From an uncultured Saprospiraceae bacterium (GTDB lineage: Bacteria > Bacteroidota > Bacteroidia > Chitinophagales > Saprospiraceae), in assembly GCA_937959095.1 (NCBI GenBank), contig CALGLY010000467.1, positions 1-6,283 of the forward strand: a stretch of 6,283 bases of DNA. Direction: 5' to 3'. Below, in pieces: positions 1 to 5,541 of the stretch. Numbering within the stretch: position 1 is the first letter of the stretch; each line of letters starts with the position of its first letter. The translations under genes and the position numbers were made by a program. Below the pieces are notes generated by a model. The model made no database searches. It saw only the letters and a list, made by a program, of their open reading frames with translations, and was not told where the DNA came from.

Positions 1-253
1 TATCATTGGTAGGTAAGCCATCTTTCACGGAAAAATTTCGGAAAGTATAACCATCAAATTTAGAGATACCATTTTCGGTATAGATCCAAATATAGCCATT
101 GTCGTCTTCTACCACGCCATAGACATAGTTGGTAGGCAAGCCACTATCGGTAGTATACTGAATATAATCATAGTCTTGTGCTAAACTGGAGAGGTATCCA
201 AATAGGACAATAATCAAGAAAGTTATTTTTATATGATCTAATCTAGAAAACAT
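1..253 (-). CDS. Exported two-component-regulator propeller protein, N-terminal fragment
   Basis: This reading frame is not interrupted from an ATG at 253-251 to the left edge of the window, giving 84 codons of a longer protein. Residues 1-25 form a signal peptide: a short basic start (R4, H7, K9), a hydrophobic core ITFLIIVLFGYL, and a likely cleavage site SLA|QDY. The mature part reads as Reg_prop-type beta-propeller repeats: QYTTDSGLPTNYVYGVVEDD, then GYIWIYTENGISKFDGYTFR, then SVKDGLPTND opening the next blade. In Bacteroidota such propellers form the periplasmic sensor half of hybrid histidine kinases, LytTR-linked sensors or related signalling proteins. The output domain lies outside the window, so the class of sensor cannot be stated. 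It runs in the same direction as the SxtJ/SxtK-like pair but is separated from it by 238 bp that contain a strong hairpin, so it is probably a separate transcript. The start is set by the signal peptide. Confidence 0.85.
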   Translation of the reverse strand, partial: MFSRLDHIKITFLIIVLFGYLSSLAQDYDYIQYTTDSGLPTNYVYGVVEDDNGYIWIYTENGISKFDGYTFRNFSVKDGLPTND

Positions 254-340
254 AATCGAAGGTAAGATTTTTTGAGAAGAGTAGATGAATTTTTGGAGGA
301 TCGGTAGATTTTGAGAAATGAAACCCAAAAGCAGTACTTT

Positions 341-399
341 AGGGAATCGGCAAAAAATAACTACGCCATAATGGGTAGGTTATTTTTTGCCGATTCCCT
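341..399. repeat. Perfect 21-bp inverted repeat (hairpin R1)
   Basis: The arms at 341-361 (AGGGAATCGGCAAAAAATAA then C) and 379-399 are exact reverse complements around a 17-nt centre, and the centre itself is partly self-complementary (CTACGCCAT against the reverse complement of AATGGGTAGG). It lies 92 bp after the SxtJ-family stop codon and 87 bp before the propeller gene start, both on the minus strand, so it could act as a terminator or RNA-stabilising hairpin between them. The A/T-rich inner arm segment gives a U-run only inside the stem, not the classic stem-then-U-tract. The arm sequence resembles both arms of the palindrome at 5294-5454, which suggests a dispersed repeat rather than a one-off terminator. 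A further ATTCCCTTA copy lies at 444-452. Confidence 0.85.
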
Positions 400-491
400 T
401 ACACCAAATTGCTCTTAGCTGTTGATGTAGTCATTGCTTACCCATTCCCTTAAGTTCACTATTTCGGTGAGAGACATTTTTGTCCCAGCAC

Positions 492-854
492 TTACCACAC
501 ATTCTCCAAATCTTCTTTTTCATAAGTATGATTACGTTCTACGAAAAGCGAATCATATTTATTTTTTAAACGCAGTGCATCCTTATTAAAGAAGCGATAC
601 AATAAGGCAATAGGGAAGAGCATAATAAAAAATACAATAGATAATAAAATACTACCATTGATGCGCCCCAATACTTGCCCAATTGCCATCCATGCTTTCA
701 CAATAAACCTCCCCAATGCAGGAAAAAGCACCGAAGAAAGTCCTATAATAAGCGAAGCATAAAGCAAATACACACTTCCAAAAAGGAAATGCAAGACCAA
801 TAAACCAACTACAATAACGAGTAGCGTTTTCCAAGTTTCGATGGGTTGTTGCAT
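492..854 (-). CDS. SxtJ-family membrane protein
   Basis: This is a 120-residue integral membrane protein of the SxtJ family, named after a gene of unknown function in cyanobacterial saxitoxin clusters. Hydrophobic segments lie at about residues 10-26, 28-45 and 68-87. The C-terminal tail is soluble and charged, with the recognisable family pattern: LLYRFFNKDALRLKNKYDS, then FVERNHTYEKEDLENVW, where the SxtJ-type ending is D-L-E-N-x-W. The ATG at 854-852 directly follows the TAG stop of the SxtK-like gene (857-855) with no spacer, so the two are very likely co-transcribed and translationally coupled. The carbamoyltransferase that normally travels with this family diverges from the pair at 1049. 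No enzymatic motif is visible. A role as a membrane anchor or partner for the carbamoyltransferase is inferred only from the recurring association. Family assignment is confident and function is unknown. Confidence 0.85.
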   Translation of the reverse strand: MQQPIETWKTLLVIVVGLLVLHFLFGSVYLLYASLIIGLSSVLFPALGRFIVKAWMAIGQVLGRINGSILLSIVFFIMLFPIALLYRFFNKDALRLKNKYDSLFVERNHTYEKEDLENVW

Positions 855-1004
855 CTAAAATAAGGTATAAATAAAGGGGGCAACTGATGAACCACCACCA
901 ATCACAATTAATACGCCTAGTAGGAGCAAGACCAATACAATGGGAAATAACCAATATTTCTTGCGAGCCATCAAGAATTTATAAATATCTTTGAGTGTTT
1001 CCAT
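855..1004 (-). CDS. SxtK-like / DUF5989 small membrane protein
   Basis: This is a 49-residue protein, short enough to be missed by usual length cut-offs. It begins METLKDIYKFLMARKKYW, followed by one long hydrophobic helix at about residues 19-36 (LFPIVLVLLLLGVLIVIG), and ends GGGSSVAPFIYTLF. An N-terminal amphipathic stretch with an RKKYW boundary, one helix, and a C-terminus in APFIYTLF are the hallmarks of the DUF5989 family, which includes SxtK-type proteins found next to NodU/SxtI carbamoyltransferases and SxtJ. The basic RKK just before the helix predicts the N-terminus in the cytoplasm. The stop codon (857-855) abuts the SxtJ-family ATG (854-852). Only 44 bp separate its start from the divergent carbamoyltransferase start. 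The molecular function of the family is not known. A candidate -7 box for this transcript is at 1049-1042. Confidence 0.88.
   Translation of the reverse strand: METLKDIYKFLMARKKYWLFPIVLVLLLLGVLIVIGGGSSVAPFIYTLF
961..993 (+). promoter_or_regulatory. Candidate Bacteroidota promoter for the carbamoyltransferase gene
   Basis: A TTG at 961-963 (-33 element) and TATCTTTG at 986-993 (perfect TAnnTTTG -7 element) are separated by 22 nt, within the range usually quoted for Bacteroidota sigma-A promoters. Transcription would begin near 1000 and leave a leader of about 50 nt before the ATG at 1049. The promoter lies entirely inside the 5' part of the SxtK-like gene on the other strand. It is supported by consensus match and position only. 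Confidence 0.5.
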
Positions 1005-1041
1005 GTATTTCCAAACAATTTAGCAGTTATAAAGCATAGTT

Positions 1042-1049
1042 CAAAGATA
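1042..1049 (-). promoter_or_regulatory. Candidate -7 box for the SxtK-like/SxtJ pair
   Basis: Read on the minus strand this is TATCTTTG, a perfect TAnnTTTG element and identical to the plus-strand box at 986-993. It would start transcription near 1035, about 30 nt before the SxtK-like ATG (1004-1002). No TTG is present on the minus strand at the expected -33 distance, so it may be weak, activator-dependent, or chance. It overlaps the first base of the carbamoyltransferase start codon. Confidence 0.35.
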
Positions 1050-2899
1050 TGAATATTATCGGTATTTCGGCTTTTTATCACGATTCCGCAGCTGCATTAG
1101 TACAGCAAGGACGTATTGTAGCAGCCGCACAAGAAGAGCGATTTACACGAAACAAGCACGATGCTAGTTTTCCGAAAAATGCTATCCAATATTGCTTAGA
1201 AGAAGCAGGACTTTCGATAGATGAACTCGATGCCGTCGTCTTTTATGATAAGCCTTTGCTAAAGTTTGAACGCCTTCTAGAAACCTATTATAACTATGCG
1301 CCCAAAGGCTGGCAATCCTTCTTGAAAGCGATTCCAGTATGGCTAAAAGAGAAAATGTTCCTCAAAAAGCTCCTCTATGATGGCTTGAAGGAGGTAGGAG
1401 AATATGATAAAAAGCAACTGAAGTTGCTTTTTCCAGAGCATCATCTTTCTCATGTAGCGAGTGCCTTTTATCCATCGCCTTTTGAGCATGCAGCCATCCT
1501 AACTATTGATGGAGTAGGGGAGTGGGCAACTGCCACGATCTGCGAAGGAAAAGGCAAGCAAATCCGGATTTTGAAAGAGATGAAATTTCCGCATTCGGTA
1601 GGTTTATTGTATTCGGCGTTCACCTATTACTTGGGCTTCAAAGTTAATTCAGGCGAATATAAATTAATGGGACTTGCGCCTTATGGAAACCCTGAAAGTA
1701 CTGATTTTAAACGCTATTTCAAGCTGATCGAAAGCGAATTAATAGACATAAAAGAAGATGGCTCTATCTGGATGAATCCGAAGTATTTCACCTATCCGAC
1801 AAAATTGCGGATGGTATCGGATAAAGAGATGGAGAAGTTATTCGGTTTGCCTAAACGCGCTGCCGAATCGGAGATGCTACAACAACATTGCGATATGGCA
1901 TTGGCGATTCAGCGCATTACCGAAAAAATAGTGCTGAAAATGGCAGCAGAAGCAAAACGCCTCACCAATGCCGATTATCTATGTATGGCAGGTGGTGTAG
2001 CATTGAATAGTGTAGCGAATGGAAAATTGCAAGCAGCAGGTTTATTCAAAGACATATTCATACAGCCTGCGGCAGGAGATGCAGGTGGTGCATTGGGAGC
2101 AGCATTGGCAGCGCAGCATATTTATTTTGAAGAGGAACGAAGTATCAAAGCAGGAAGCGATGCCATGCAAGGCGCGTATCTTGGGCCGCACTATGTTCCC
2201 TTTTTTATAGAACGAATGGCAAAACGCTACAAAGCCCCTTTTCAGCAATTCGAGTCGAAAGCAGAACTTTGCGAGCAAGTAGCAAAGCTCATCAGCGAAG
2301 GCAACGTCATCGGTTGGATGCAAGGACGTATGGAGTTTGGCCCGCGTGCCCTGGGAGCGCGCAGCATCATAGGCGATGCACGAAGTGAAAAGATGCAACG
2401 CGTCATCAATCTAAAGATAAAATATCGGGAGTCGTTTCGTCCGTTTGCACCTTCGGTGTTAGAGGAAGATGTAGCGCAGTATTTCCAGACGGATAGCCCC
2501 GCACCTTATATGCTCACGGTAGTGCCTGTGCAAGATGCAATTCGGAAATCGCTACCAAGTTCGTATCTTGCGCTACCAATGCAAGAGAAATTGGCGATAC
2601 CGCGTTCTGAACTATCGGCGGTCACGCATGTTGATTTTTCGGCGCGTATCCAAACAGTGAGCAAACATACGAATCCGCGTTATTGGGCATTATTGCAAGC
2701 TTTTAAAGCGTTGACAGGCTATGGCGTACTCATCAATACGAGCTTCAATGTACGCGGCGAACCGATTGTTTGTACTCCTGAAGATGCTTATCGTTGTTTT
2801 ATGAGTACCGAGATGGATTATTTGGTTGTTGGCGATTTTCTATTTGAGAAAGGAAGACAGCCAGCGTTTAAGGAAAAAGCGGTTTTCGGATTGGATTAA
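1049..2899 (+). CDS. NodU/CmcH/TobZ/SxtI-family carbamoyltransferase
   Basis: This 616-residue cytosolic enzyme is expected to transfer the carbamoyl group of carbamoyl phosphate, through a carbamoyl-adenylate formed with ATP, to a hydroxyl group of an unknown acceptor. The N-terminal Kae1/ASKHA-like domain (about 1-355) opens with MNIIGISAFYHDSAAAL. It carries the metal-site pattern HHLSH (H131, H135), TIDGVGE with D154, the EYKLMGLAPYGNP loop (203-215), AGGVALNS (314-321) and PAAGDAGGALGAA with D344 (340-352). The C-terminal carbamoyltransferase domain (about 410-600) carries QGRMEFGPRALGARSI (425-440), KYRESFRPFAPSVLEED (458-474) and NTSFNVRGEPIVCTPEDA (563-580). Length and motif order match intact family members, and nothing essential appears missing. 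The start is fixed by the conserved N-terminus. The gene diverges from the SxtK-like/SxtJ pair, its usual partners. Its stop codon is the first three bases of a long palindrome. No sugar, antibiotic or toxin pathway genes are in the window, so the substrate cannot be named. Confidence 0.95.
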   Translation: MNIIGISAFYHDSAAALVQQGRIVAAAQEERFTRNKHDASFPKNAIQYCLEEAGLSIDELDAVVFYDKPLLKFERLLETYYNYAPKGWQSFLKAIPVWLKEKMFLKKLLYDGLKEVGEYDKKQLKLLFPEHHLSHVASAFYPSPFEHAAILTIDGVGEWATATICEGKGKQIRILKEMKFPHSVGLLYSAFTYYLGFKVNSGEYKLMGLAPYGNPESTDFKRYFKLIESELIDIKEDGSIWMNPKYFTYPTKLRMVSDKEMEKLFGLPKRAAESEMLQQHCDMALAIQRITEKIVLKMAAEAKRLTNADYLCMAGGVALNSVANGKLQAAGLFKDIFIQPAAGDAGGALGAALAAQHIYFEEERSIKAGSDAMQGAYLGPHYVPFFIERMAKRYKAPFQQFESKAELCEQVAKLISEGNVIGWMQGRMEFGPRALGARSIIGDARSEKMQRVINLKIKYRESFRPFAPSVLEEDVAQYFQTDSPAPYMLTVVPVQDAIRKSLPSSYLALPMQEKLAIPRSELSAVTHVDFSARIQTVSKHTNPRYWALLQAFKALTGYGVLINTSFNVRGEPIVCTPEDAYRCFMSTEMDYLVVGDFLFEKGRQPAFKEKAVFGLD

Positions 2900-3061
2900 G
2901 TACTTGGACATATTTATTGTTAAAATTAAAACAGAGGATATTTTTCGTATAATTTTACTCTGAAAACCGCAGATAGCCTACGTTCTCTAAGGATTTTCAA
3001 AGTGAAATTAGGCGGAAAATAGTCCTGTTTTAAATTGAGAATAAATATATCCGAGTACTTA
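2897..3061. repeat. Long imperfect palindrome A, 165 bp
   Basis: Nearly the whole gap between the carbamoyltransferase and the LacI-type gene folds back on itself. The outer arms TAAGTACTTGGACATATTTA (from 2897) and TAAATATATCCGAGTACTTA (to 3061) pair with two mismatches. Pairing continues with small bulges through AAAACAG/CTGTTTT and a 17-nt inner segment at 2950-2966 against 2994-3010 (15 of 17 pairs), leaving an apex around 2969-2990. The left arm starts on the TAA stop codon of the carbamoyltransferase. Such a structure could terminate or stabilise the upstream transcript. No open frame for a transposase is inside, so a MITE-like or REP-like element is possible. Confidence 0.85.
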
Positions 3062-3095
3062 AGTATCATGTCTCAAAATTTCACATCTAAAAAAA

Positions 3096-4175
3096 ATGAA
3101 AAAACGAGTCCGCATAAAGGATATAGCAGATAAGGCGGGCGTTTCGACAGGAACGGTGGATAGGGTATTGCACAATAGAGGCAAAGTGGCACCTGTTGTG
3201 AAAAAGCGCGTACTAGAAGTGATGGATGAATTGGGTTACGAACGTAATTTGATTGCAAGTGCCTTAGCCTATAACAAAACGGTGCGGATAGCAGTATTAC
3301 TACCTGCTCCTAGTAAAGATCCCTATTGGAAACAAACGGATGAAGGCACTCAAAAAGCCCTCAAAGCCGTTCAGCATTATGGTTTATTAGCTACGCATTT
3401 CTACTTTGATTCTTTTAATCCAAAACATTTTCTAAGTCAAGCAAAAAAGGCATTGAATGAGGAGGTGCAAGGTGTTTTATTTCCGCCTTTATTTGCAGAA
3501 GAAGCGAGGTGGCTACTAGAAAAAACAGCCGAAGCAGGTATAGCAAGCGTTATGATTAATACGCAATTAGAAGGCGGAAAGCCTTTATGTTATATTGGAC
3601 AAGACTCTTATCAGAGTGGTGTGCTAGGTGCTCGATTGCTCGACTTTGGATTGGATAATACTCAAACTGCTTGTATCTTAAATTTGGATTTTAGTACCAA
3701 GGCCGCGCATCATTTACATAAAAAAGAAGCAGGAGTCAGAGCGTATTTTGAACAAAACAACAAAAAGAGAATCAATATTATTCGTAGCGACTTTGAATAC
3801 TTTAATAATACAGATGCACTTCGTACCTCTGTAGAAGATCTACTGAAACAGCATCCTGATTTATATGGTATTTTTGTAACGAATTCTCGCGCTTATAAGT
3901 TGGTGGATACACTTCAAGAACTAACAGACAGACCTATTAAAATTGTCGGCTTTGACCTCATAAAACCGAATTTAGATTACCTAAAGCAACAAAAAATACA
4001 CTTCCTTATTAATCAAAATCCCGTGGAACAAGGTTATGAAGGAGTGATGAGCCTCTTTAAGCATCTCTTATTAAAAGAAACGATTGTATCACTACAATAC
4101 TTACCACTCGATATAGTAGTACAAGAGAATGTGGATTATTATTTGAATAGGCACATTACACTAGAAGTAATATAG
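3096..4175 (+). CDS. LacI-family transcriptional regulator with sugar-binding-type sensor domain
   Basis: This is a 359-residue DNA-binding regulator of the usual LacI-family length. Residues 5-26 form the helix-turn-helix (VRIKDIADKAGVSTGTVDRVL). The HNRGKVAPVVKKRVLEVMDELGY region completes the headpiece, and NLIASALA at 51-58 is the hinge helix. From about residue 63 (VRIAVLLPAPSKDPYW) to 345 it has a periplasmic-binding-protein fold of the Peripla_BP_4 type. Recognisable points are IYxTNS-like IFVTNSRAYKL (259-269), VGFDL (284-288) and the NQNPVEQGYEGVMSLFKHLL signature (about 306-325), typical of sugar-sensing members. It should act in the cytoplasm as a repressor or activator whose DNA binding is changed by a small ligand, probably a sugar. 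The ligand cannot be read from the sequence. It is co-directional with the carbamoyltransferase but separated by palindrome A, so co-transcription is doubtful. No catabolic operon follows it. The target genes are unknown; a 24-bp palindrome 171 bp downstream is one possible site. Confidence 0.93.
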   Translation: MKKRVRIKDIADKAGVSTGTVDRVLHNRGKVAPVVKKRVLEVMDELGYERNLIASALAYNKTVRIAVLLPAPSKDPYWKQTDEGTQKALKAVQHYGLLATHFYFDSFNPKHFLSQAKKALNEEVQGVLFPPLFAEEARWLLEKTAEAGIASVMINTQLEGGKPLCYIGQDSYQSGVLGARLLDFGLDNTQTACILNLDFSTKAAHHLHKKEAGVRAYFEQNNKKRINIIRSDFEYFNNTDALRTSVEDLLKQHPDLYGIFVTNSRAYKLVDTLQELTDRPIKIVGFDLIKPNLDYLKQQKIHFLINQNPVEQGYEGVMSLFKHLLLKETIVSLQYLPLDIVVQENVDYYLNRHITLEVI

Positions 4176-4250
4176 GCTTCTGTTTTTCATAGACTTTTAT
4201 TTTTTTTAATCTGTTGATATACAGCTTTTTATTAGTTTGTACCTAGAGTC

Positions 4251-4346
4251 ATGTCTTATTTTTTTAGTAAGTTTGTATGGGCATATTGGATGGTATTTCT
4301 TCTTATATTCTTCTTTATTTTGCTATTAACTTTAATTCAATTTTAG
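4251..4346 (+). CDS. Possible 31-residue single-helix membrane peptide
   Basis: An ATG-to-TAG frame encodes MSYFFSKFVWAYWMVFLLIF followed by FFILLLTLIQF. It has a short polar start with one lysine, an aromatic-rich segment and a continuous hydrophobic helix of about 20 residues, the profile of a small single-pass membrane protein. It sits alone in the 215-bp gap between the LacI-type gene and the T9SS cargo gene, and its stop codon is directly followed by a 24-bp palindrome that could form its 3' hairpin. Against it, the region is T-rich, and T-rich DNA yields Phe/Leu/Ile-rich frames by chance. There is no clear ribosome-binding sequence, although Bacteroidota often lack one. No family is recognised. 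Confidence 0.3.
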   Translation: MSYFFSKFVWAYWMVFLLIFFFILLLTLIQF

Positions 4347-4370
4347 CAAATCAGTTTGCAAGCTGATTTG
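4347..4370. promoter_or_regulatory. 24-bp near-perfect palindrome upstream of the T9SS cargo gene
   Basis: CAAATCAG (4347-4354) and CTGATTTG (4363-4370) are exact reverse complements, and the centre TTGCAA (4356-4361) is itself palindromic, so 11 of 12 base pairs are symmetric (only T4355/G4362 breaks the dyad). It ends 20 bp before the ATG at 4391. Two readings are possible. It may be an operator dyad for a dimeric regulator, with the LacI-type protein encoded just upstream being a candidate, although its centre is GC and not the CG usual for LacI-family sites. Or it may be a 9-bp hairpin closing the preceding transcript, though no U-tract follows. Confidence 0.55.
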
Positions 4371-4390
4371 AGTCACTAGTTTTACAAAAA

Positions 4391-5290
4391 ATGAAGATAC
4401 AACCTATCACTAGAGGTTTGCTTATTGCAGCCTTATCCGTCTGTTTTTCTTTTTCCCTTCAAGCACAAGCCTGCGACTGTGTTTGTTCAGGAGCGACAGG
4501 CTTACCCGATCCCTTAGTTATTCCTCCAGGTGGTCCTGCTACTGCTATGGAATGTAGCGATTTATGTACGAGTTTCATGTATACAGGAAGTGCTTTTGCC
4601 TTTGGTTTTTGCCAATGCACAGGCGCACCAGCTGATCCGCCAGATCCGACTCCTCCTGTGGAATCTCCTGATGCAGCGACCTGTGCTACGGGTTGCGATG
4701 CACTAAATTATACGATGAATGTATGTACGCCCGTTCCTGTCGAACTTATTTCTTTTGAAGGTGCCATTCAGGATAAACAAGTGCTTTTGAGTTGGAAAAC
4801 TGCTTCTGAAATAGATAATGCTGGTTTTGAAGTAGAACGAAGTAAAGATGGTATTACTTGGCAAGTCCTTGATTTTGTAAAGGGGAGTGGGACTACGGTC
4901 GAAGTACAAGATTACAAATGGAGCGATAGTTCTCCTCTGGAACGCGTAAATTATTATCGCCTAAAGCAAATTGATCGAGATGATACTTTTGAGTATAGTC
5001 GCATCATAAATATTACTTTTGGCGATGTGAAAAATAGTACGCTTTTAGCATGGCCAAATCCTGCTAAGGAATATATCAATTTCCAACTTACCGAAGTTGC
5101 TCTATACGATGGTGAGGTCTTGCAAATATATAATCATTTAGGACAATTAGTGAAAGTAATTCGCCCTGATAGATTCAATATGCGACTAAACCAAGGTGAA
5201 ATTTTTATAGGTGATTTGCCTAAGGGATTTTATGTATTAGGTATTCGTCAAGATGGCTTATTGATGAGCAAGAGTTTTATTAAGCAGTAA
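4391..5290 (+). CDS. Cys-rich secreted protein with type IX secretion C-terminal sorting domain
   Basis: This 299-residue exported protein starts with a signal peptide (R8, core LLIAALSVCFSFSL, likely cleavage QAQA|C28). The mature N-terminal region, 28-112, has ten cysteines: CDCVC at 28-32, C55/C59/C74/C76, and C98/C102/C112, with a proline-rich spacer at 79-93 (PADPPDPTPPVESP region). The two CxxxC groups look like diverged repeats. Residues 114-210 match the beta-sandwich (fibronectin-III-like) module common in Bacteroidota surface proteins: PVELISFEGAI, LLSWKTASEIDNAGFEVERS, NYYRLKQIDRDDTFEYSRII. Residues 217-299 are a type A T9SS sorting domain: LAWPNPAKEYINF, LQIYNHLGQLVK, DLPKGFYVLGIRQDG, with the terminal SKSFIKQ strand. 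After Sec export the protein should be translocated by the type IX system and displayed or released, with the sorting domain cleaved. The Cys-rich domain is not recognised; it is probably disulfide-bonded outside the cell. The gene stands alone and is convergent with the gene at 5542-6105. Confidence 0.9.
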   Translation: MKIQPITRGLLIAALSVCFSFSLQAQACDCVCSGATGLPDPLVIPPGGPATAMECSDLCTSFMYTGSAFAFGFCQCTGAPADPPDPTPPVESPDAATCATGCDALNYTMNVCTPVPVELISFEGAIQDKQVLLSWKTASEIDNAGFEVERSKDGITWQVLDFVKGSGTTVEVQDYKWSDSSPLERVNYYRLKQIDRDDTFEYSRIINITFGDVKNSTLLAWPNPAKEYINFQLTEVALYDGEVLQIYNHLGQLVKVIRPDRFNMRLNQGEIFIGDLPKGFYVLGIRQDGLLMSKSFIKQ

Positions 5291-5293
5291 GTA

Positions 5294-5454
5294 AGGGAAT
5301 TTGTAAAAAATAATCTACCAGTTGGACAGGATAATTGCCCGCCTAAAAAATATAAAAAATAGTTTCGTGGTGCAGACCATGCAACGCTTTTTTAAATTAC
5401 TTACGCGAAAAATGCTCACTGTCGAACTGGTAGATTATTTTCTGCAAACTCCCT
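5294..5454. repeat. Long imperfect palindrome R2, 161 bp
   Basis: The outer arms at 5294-5329 and 5419-5454 pair at 32 of 36 positions; the left arm begins AGGGAATTTGTAAAAAATAA. Weaker complementarity continues inward (CGCCTAAAAAATATAAAAAA against the strand opposite 5384-5410) to an apex near GTGGTGCAGACCATGC (5367-5382), which contains a TGGT/ACCA mini-stem. The left arm starts 3 bp after the T9SS cargo stop codon, and the element lies between two convergent genes, where a symmetric hairpin could terminate both. Its arms resemble those of R1 at 341-399. TACTTGGAC just outside the right arm (5457-5465) also occurs at the left tip of palindrome A (2901-2909). Confidence 0.83.
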
Positions 5455-5541
5455 AATACTTGGACGTTACTTTATGCTAGACTTTGGACAAAAAGCGGTT
5501 CAAAGTGATTTGGGGTTGGGTTTATCATGGTAAATCACAGC

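Noticed and set aside
471..486. Small hairpin GAGACA-TTTT-TGTCCC just after the SxtJ-family stop codon as its terminator
   Set aside because: The stem is only 6 bp including a G-U pair on the transcribed strand and no U-tract follows; R1 further downstream is a far stronger structure.
652..954. A 100-residue minus-strand frame overlapping the SxtJ and SxtK-like genes
   Set aside because: It is in a shifted frame over two recognisable family members, has a Trp/Cys/His-rich composition with no domain pattern, and is a shadow frame.
2019..2398. Frames on both strands inside the carbamoyltransferase gene
   Set aside because: The main frame carries conserved motifs throughout this stretch; the alternative frames have no recognisable features.
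4211..4229. CTGT-TGATAT-ACAG followed by CTTTTT as a terminator for the LacI-type gene
   Set aside because: A 4-bp stem is too short to support a terminator call, although the T-run is suggestive.
4268..4275. TAAGTTTG as a -7 promoter box for the T9SS cargo gene
   Set aside because: It matches TAnnTTTG, but the nearest upstream TTG is 28 nt away and the leader would exceed 100 nt; an AT-rich gap can give this by chance.
4466..4474. Lipoprotein signal at C28 of the T9SS cargo protein
   Set aside because: The residues before C28 are A-Q-A, which does not match a lipobox (Gln at -2); AQA fits signal peptidase I, and a T9SS sorting domain makes a secreted soluble precursor more likely.
4703..4909. 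A 68-residue minus-strand frame inside the T9SS cargo gene
   Set aside because: It overlaps the conserved FN3-like module of the real gene and shows no family features.
341..5454. R1 and R2 as terminal repeats bounding a mobile segment that carries the carbamoylation genes
   Set aside because: No transposase, integrase or target duplication is visible, each element is itself a complete palindrome, and other long palindromes lie inside and outside the interval.
5481..5506. ACTTTGGA ... TTCAAAGT hairpin downstream of R2
   Set aside because: It is an 8-bp stem with a G-U pair and a 10-nt loop and no U-tract; too weak to separate from chance.
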